Source of the DNA: Candidatus Omnitrophota bacterium
GTDB taxonomy: Bacteria > Omnitrophota > Gorgyraeia > Aquiviventales > Aquiviventaceae
Reading direction: 5' to 3'
Length of the DNA: 7,053 bases
NCBI GenBank assembly: GCA_016206725.1
Contig: JACQRA010000109.1
Span: 1-7,053 of the forward strand
The translations under genes were made by a program, and so were the position numbers. Shown in pieces: positions 6,501 through 7,053 of this stretch (its first letter is position 1; the number at the start of each line of letters is the position of its first letter). Below the pieces are notes generated by a model. It made no database searches and was not told the DNA's origin. It worked only from the letters and a program-made list of their open reading frames with translations.

Positions 6501-7051
6501 CGACGTTCGTTCGCTTGCTTGGTTACTCCATGAAACGCTATTCGAAGCGGCGCGTGGAGCAACTGGAAACGCACATCGCCTCCCTCGCCGTTCCGCAGGG
6601 TGAAGGCTACGCCCGCACGCTGGGCTGGAATCTCTTCGGGCTGGAGATGCGCAACGGCCGCAGCGACGGCTTCGGCCGCAACGCCGACTCGACGGAGGCG
6701 AATCACGAAGCCCAAGAGGCCATGGCCTACGTCGGAGGGTCGTACAACGAGCGGCATCCCGTCGTTCAAGAGACGCTGGACTATCTTCGGTGGAAGTATC
6801 CGGTGCAGTTTGGCGGCGAGAGCCGGCAGGCCGGCCTTGAGGCCAAACCCGCGTACCTCAAAGGCCACGCCACCCTCGTCCAGCACCTGACGGCCATCGT
6901 GCAGGCAGGGAAGGTGGAGTGGTTGAAGGATCAGATCAAGCAGATGGATGCCTACGTCCAGAGTCAGCCACCGTTGGCTGACGAGAAAGCCCAGGTACGG
7001 AGGCAGGGAGCGTTCGACAATCTCCTGACCTATTTGCGGATCGTCACCGAA
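2..7051 (+). CDS. Giant multidomain protein with membrane hairpins, winged helix and sigma-70-like domain (internal fragment, open at both ends)
   Basis: This frame has no TAA, TAG or TGA over 2350 codons; I read every line in this register. No start or stop lies in the window, so both termini are missing. In order the product shows helical coiled-coil-like segments, a Pro-rich linker, a hydrophobic hairpin, a stretch opposite antisense toxin-antitoxin genes, a second related hairpin, a winged helix, beta-rich repeats, a sigma-70-like domain and a helical C-terminal part with an H-E-x-x-E motif. Residues about 522-879 look like an antisense shadow, not a folded domain, yet the frame stays open there, including across the non-coding spacer and promoter regions. 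A membrane-anchored regulatory role is inference from domain content. Assembly error and a recent fusion of two genes are alternatives, but a stop would have been expected somewhere in the roughly 90 codons lying opposite non-coding DNA. Confidence 0.85.
584..772 (+). other. Proline-rich flexible linker of the giant protein
   Basis: Residues 195-257 carry more than a dozen prolines mixed with Thr, Ser, Val, Ala and Glu, including the run APPPPVP. There is no predicted secondary structure. Such linkers separate domains and often occur in envelope-associated or multidomain scaffold proteins. It divides two helical regions. Confidence 0.7.
773..1396 (+). other. Helical, TPR-like region preceding membrane hairpin A
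   Basis: Residues 258-465 begin with a segment resembling a tetratricopeptide helix pair (LLAKAITFRETRQWVEASAQ, then LAQAIEGI), followed by charged helices (KEHRRLRRNLDDLEKS) and a second helical patch (MAAGILKVLGNVDPSRIKLI). TPR assignment is tentative: only one unit resembles the consensus. The region runs straight into the first hydrophobic segment, so it probably lies on one face of the membrane. Confidence 0.4.
1397..1564 (+). other. Membrane hairpin A (two hydrophobic segments)
   Basis: Residues 466-493 form a long uncharged stretch (starting FTLLAMPLLILGV and ending LGLAWFLLA). A short polar turn, PEPEGGRK, follows, and then residues 502-521, a Gly/Leu/Met-rich hydrophobic stretch (LLQAGLGLGGLFGMMSGLAF). 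Flanking Arg residues (RRGG before and RRGG after) are consistent with both ends facing the cytoplasm by the positive-inside rule. The core LGLAWF-x-LAPEP recurs in hairpin B about 1.2 kb downstream. The antisense brnA stop codon overlaps the end of the second segment. Confidence 0.7.
1452..1490 (+). repeat. 39-bp direct repeat, copy A
   Basis: This stretch matches 2670-2708 at 37 of 39 positions; the two differences are g/c and c/t substitutions. It encodes the core of membrane hairpin A. The two copies are offset by 1218 bases, an exact multiple of three, so both are read in the same frame. The toxin-antitoxin island lies between them. They could be an old module duplication, or the footprint of a recombination or insertion that left the frame intact. 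Confidence 0.85.
1556..1846 (-). CDS. brnA: BrnA-type antitoxin (CopG/ribbon-helix-helix)
   Basis: Antitoxin of a type II module: it is expected to bind and neutralise BrnT and to repress the shared promoter. The 96-residue product has the CopG-antitoxin pattern. An N-terminal IPKFRNEAEEARFWDTHDST is followed by EFLDEF, the toxin-facing part. The C-terminal ribbon-helix-helix has a strand VLVSVRL, helix KSEVALMRQLAQRR and helix GSLTRMWLTEKL. Length and layout are normal for the family. The ATG lies 3 bases after the brnT stop, with a perfect GGAGG (1856-1860) 9 bases upstream inside the end of brnT, so the two genes are translationally linked. It lies wholly opposite the giant plus-strand frame, in exact codon register with it. 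The family is assigned from recalled motifs, not a search. Confidence 0.9.
   Translation of the reverse strand: MASAKKMVSKIPKFRNEAEEARFWDTHDSTEFLDEFKPAKLTFARRQPKVLVSVRLGKSEVALMRQLAQRRGLGFGSLTRMWLTEKLLEEAPTAKR
1850..2122 (-). CDS. brnT: BrnT-type toxin (RelE-like ribonuclease fold)
   Basis: Toxin of a type II module. BrnT proteins have a RelE-like fold and inhibit translation by cutting RNA; they are held inactive by BrnA. The 90-residue product shows the family pattern: FDWDGRNVEHIGLHQVEP at the start, then a beta core RYVVYGQTPEGRYLFIVLYR and the C-terminal signature VVRIITARDMTDAERRFY. Length is normal. The start is GTG at 2122, chosen because GAGGAG lies 5 bases upstream (complement of 2128-2133) and a near-consensus promoter lies just behind it. 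The toxin-first order with a 3-base gap to brnA is the usual brnTA layout. Nothing suggests inactivation. Its closest relatives are probably the BrnT-like proteins ending in T-A-R-D-M-[ST]-x-x-E-R-R. Confidence 0.9.
   Translation of the reverse strand: MHVQRFDWDGRNVEHIGLHQVEPVDAEVVCRNRRSVVMRGRGGRYVVYGQTPEGRYLFIVLYRFGQGVVRIITARDMTDAERRFYHHRRR
2128..2133 (-). promoter_or_regulatory. Ribosome binding site of brnT
   Basis: Read on the minus strand this is GAGGAG, 5 bases before the GTG start at 2122. It decides the start: the next in-frame start codons lie inside the conserved FDWDG block or beyond. Confidence 0.75.
2152..2180 (-). promoter_or_regulatory. Sigma-70-type promoter of brnTA
   Basis: On the minus strand a perfect -35 box TTGACA (complement of 2175-2180) is followed by a 17-base spacer and TAAGGT (complement of 2152-2157). 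TGA directly precedes the latter, forming an extended -10 (TGn). The start of transcription would fall near 2145, giving a short leader with the brnT ribosome site. The promoter lies inside the giant plus-strand frame and fires against it. Confidence 0.7.
2158..2278. other. Spacer between brnT promoter elements and the second antitoxin gene
   Basis: Apart from the -35 box of the brnT promoter at 2175-2180, I see no minus-strand gene, clear inverted repeat or U-rich terminator here. On the plus strand the giant frame stays open but gives a low-complexity, unfamiliar peptide. No toxin gene that could pair with the upstream antitoxin is present. Confidence 0.5.
2279..2524 (-). CDS. Second BrnA/CopG-like antitoxin, solitary, with divergent C-terminus
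   Basis: The 81-residue product starts MKSHIPHFKSLNEEREFWQT and continues HSVTEFEDELTPVKVRF, closely matching the N-terminal half of the neighbouring BrnA (IPKF, EExxFWxTH, TEFxDE, PxKxxF). Then come a strand STSITL and one helix, VEIRVLQGVLARLTNER. The second helix of the ribbon-helix-helix (GSLTRMWLTEKL in brnA) is replaced by the basic tail RAPLFSHRKRGAL, so the DNA-binding fold may be incomplete. Neither other minus-strand frame restores the missing helix. ATG at 2524 is the natural start, though its ribosome site is weak. The gene has its own promoter and palindromic operator but no toxin beside it; brnT lies 156 bases downstream under another promoter. It may be an orphan antitoxin, a remnant, or a second regulator of BrnT. 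Confidence 0.75.
   Translation of the reverse strand: MKSHIPHFKSLNEEREFWQTHSVTEFEDELTPVKVRFVSPRKKSTSITLTGVEIRVLQGVLARLTNERRAPLFSHRKRGAL
2289..2314. repeat. Perfect 8-bp inverted repeat in the 3' end of the second antitoxin gene
   Basis: CCCCTCTT (2289-2296) and AAGAGGGG (2307-2314) form a perfect 8-bp stem with a 10-base loop. It overlaps the codons of the divergent basic tail of the second antitoxin. No T-run follows on either strand, so it is not a typical intrinsic terminator. It may be a remnant of the event that changed the C-terminus. Confidence 0.6.
2555..2583 (-). promoter_or_regulatory. Sigma-70-type promoter of the second antitoxin gene
   Basis: On the minus strand TTGACA (complement of 2578-2583) is followed by exactly 17 bases and TACCCT (complement of 2555-2560). 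This is the same design as the brnTA promoter 400 bases away: perfect -35, 17-base spacer, weak -10. The spacer carries a perfect palindrome, which fits autorepression. Transcription would start near 2548, leaving a leader of about two dozen bases. Confidence 0.65.
2558..2574. promoter_or_regulatory. Perfect 17-bp palindromic operator
   Basis: GTACGTGA-G-TCACGTAC is a perfect 8+1+8 inverted repeat. It fills most of the spacer of the second antitoxin's promoter and touches its -10 box, so a bound ribbon-helix-helix repressor would block polymerase. The brnTA promoter spacer holds only the related half-site-like string TGACGTGA, not the full palindrome. Which protein binds is inference. Confidence 0.75.
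2598..2639. repeat. REP-type palindrome inside the giant frame
   Basis: Nine-base arms TCCTTCGAC (2598-2606) and GTCGAAGGA (2631-2639) enclose a second stem CTCAGGA (2610-2616) / TCCTGAG (2620-2626) with a 3-base loop. The asymmetric internal bulge is AGG against CGAC. The string CTTCGACAGGCTCAGGACGA is a familiar dispersed intergenic repeat of many GC-rich bacteria and leaves a recognisable LRQAQD peptide when it lands in genes, as here. It marks the right-hand side of the toxin-antitoxin island. Confidence 0.8.
2639..2779 (+). other. Membrane hairpin B, related to hairpin A
   Basis: Residues 880-899 (IVAAAAVALVVLGLAWFFLA) form a clear hydrophobic helix, followed by the turn PEPGQG and a second, weaker hydrophobic stretch (IGLAAMGAAVVSPTMVNAV). 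Arg clusters lie just before it (ERRRR) and Lys/Arg lie after it, suggesting cytoplasmic flanks. The LGLAWF-x-LAPEP core matches hairpin A at protein and DNA level. The hairpin is followed within about 25 residues by a winged helix. Confidence 0.7.
2670..2708 (+). repeat. 39-bp direct repeat, copy B
   Basis: Second copy of the repeat at 1452-1490 (37 of 39 identical), in the same reading frame. It encodes the core of hairpin B and lies 31 bases after the end of the REP-type palindrome. Confidence 0.85.
2849..3046 (+). other. Winged-helix DNA-binding domain of the giant protein
   Basis: Residues 950-1015 follow the MarR/ArsR-like pattern. A first helix LYARVFRILCE is followed by EPLTRDEIAARL (positioning helix), SDDSIKVALRVLRHAQLV (recognition helix and start of wing), SSSGRGRQEELHDV (beta wing) and a closing TPEAR. 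The G-x-G-R wing and the T-P-E ending are typical. It sits immediately after membrane hairpin B, so it would be tethered at the inner membrane face. It might equally serve as a protein-interaction fold, as wHTH domains often do in large proteins. Confidence 0.65.
3224..4498 (+). other. Array of three to four diverged beta-rich repeats
   Basis: Units begin near 3485 (PLLTYAYS), 3824 (PLVTYQRL) and 4178 (PLARYLYS), giving spacings of 113 and 118 residues, with the next boundary about 107 residues later at 4499. A partial first unit runs from about 3224. Shared marks are the P-L-x-x-Y start, LQPVD (two units; LEPGD in the first), and a beta block GQ[KR][VI] followed by a strand pair (GQKIQVVFV, GQKVLIRLE, GQRVICAFA). 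Overall identity is low. I recognise no named family; small beta-barrel or ligand-binding units are plausible. This is the largest uncharacterised part of the protein with internal order. Confidence 0.55.
4499..4999 (+). other. Basic helical linker between the beta repeats and the sigma-like domain
   Basis: Residues 1500-1666 start with a possible degenerate repeat (strands around LGRVDWVLSG and PLRVFAVRRIAVPG). Strongly basic helices follow (AQREQRLLRRLRKFPEVRRFE). It ends in an acidic, Gly-rich hinge (SDGEGDG) right before the sigma-like domain. No family recognised. The position before region 1.2 resembles the non-conserved N-terminal extension of primary sigma factors only in place, not in sequence. 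Confidence 0.4.
4985..5002 (+). promoter_or_regulatory. Possible internal ribosome site and ATG before the sigma-like domain
   Basis: GGGGAGG (4985-4991) lies 8 bases before an in-frame ATG at 5000, exactly at the start of region 1.2. It would let the sigma-like part be made separately with the same C-terminus. The same bases also encode the acidic Gly-rich hinge, so chance is a fair explanation. Confidence 0.3.
5000..5815 (+). other. Sigma-70-like domain with regions 1.2, 2, 3 and 4
   Basis: Residues 1667-1938 run parallel to RpoD/RpoS-type sigma factors. Region 1.2 is DALSQYLRNMRQFPRLTPLGE. Region 2.1-2.2 is NLPLVVSIAKRYTGHGIPLL, then the core-polymerase motif DLINEGN (1731-1737). Region 2.3-2.4 runs from LSTLAFRRIE to DIHIP; region 3 contains DDDEIAEAIGWPVEEVTEL; region 4.2 is TLEEVGVRFGVTGEYARQV. 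Length matches the conserved part of a group 1/2 sigma. In region 2.3 the promoter-melting positions that are Tyr, Trp, Trp in E. coli are Leu, Arg, Arg here, and the Gln and Arg that follow are Ala and Glu. In region 4.2 the Glu and Arg equivalent to E585 and R588 remain. It probably binds core RNA polymerase but not as a normal initiating factor. ATG at 5000 with GGGGAGG 8 bases upstream could be an internal start. Confidence 0.85.
5816..7051 (+). other. Uncharacterised helical C-terminal region with H-E-x-x-E motif
   Basis: After the sigma-like domain comes a charged linker, then from about residue 2005 a compact region: VTRLIYTGETAFYGTRDVER, strands TFRAQRL and TFRILVHS, and a helix AAKLLHETAEILM with H2091, E2092 and E2095. 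About 24 residues on follows a second acidic helix EAVAYQVETRFL, starting at E2119. That spacing recalls zincin-type proteases (HExxH plus a distal Glu), but the second His is Glu, so catalysis is doubtful. The remainder is helical (KRRVEQLETHIASL, DQIKQMDAYVQSQ) and continues past the end of the window. No family assigned. Confidence 0.45.
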
Positions 7052-7053
7052 CG

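Overview
The window is GC-rich (about 60% by eye). Its dominant feature is one plus-strand reading frame (codons at 2, 5, 8 ...) with no stop codon from the first to the last base: 2350 codons, open at both ends. This is the interior of a very large gene. Neither its start nor its end is visible, so the true protein is longer than 2350 residues. Host assignment is inference only. Giant multidomain genes of this style are known from uncultured bacteria such as Omnitrophota, but nothing here fixes the phylum; a GC-rich, REP-bearing bacterium is as far as the sequence goes.

Layout of the giant product, in window residues: 1-194 helical, coiled-coil-like; 195-257 Pro-rich linker; 258-465 helical, TPR-like; 466-521 hydrophobic hairpin A; 522-879 poorly protein-like stretch lying antisense to a toxin-antitoxin island; 880-926 hydrophobic hairpin B, related to A; 950-1015 winged helix; about 1075-1500 three to four diverged beta-rich repeats of roughly 107-118 residues; 1500-1666 basic helical linker; 1667-1938 an almost complete sigma-70-like domain (regions 1.2, 2, 3 and 4); 1939-2350 an unrecognised helical region with an H-E-x-x-E motif.

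On the minus strand, opposite residues of about 519-860, lies a compact toxin-antitoxin island: brnT (GTG start, strong ribosome site, near-consensus promoter), then brnA three bases downstream. Upstream is a second BrnA/CopG-like antitoxin gene with its own TTGACA promoter and a perfect 17-bp palindromic operator. The island sits between two copies of a 39-bp direct repeat (37 of 39 identical) that encodes the core of hairpins A and B. A REP-type palindrome marks its right side. All three antisense genes are in the codon register that leaves the plus frame open, which suggests that the giant frame has been kept open by selection around a nested mobile module.

Taken together (inference), the giant protein looks like a membrane-anchored regulator combining a winged helix and a sigma-like domain. 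The sigma-like domain keeps the core-polymerase contact motif but has lost the aromatic residues that melt promoters. No RNA genes, CRISPR array or complete insertion sequence were seen.
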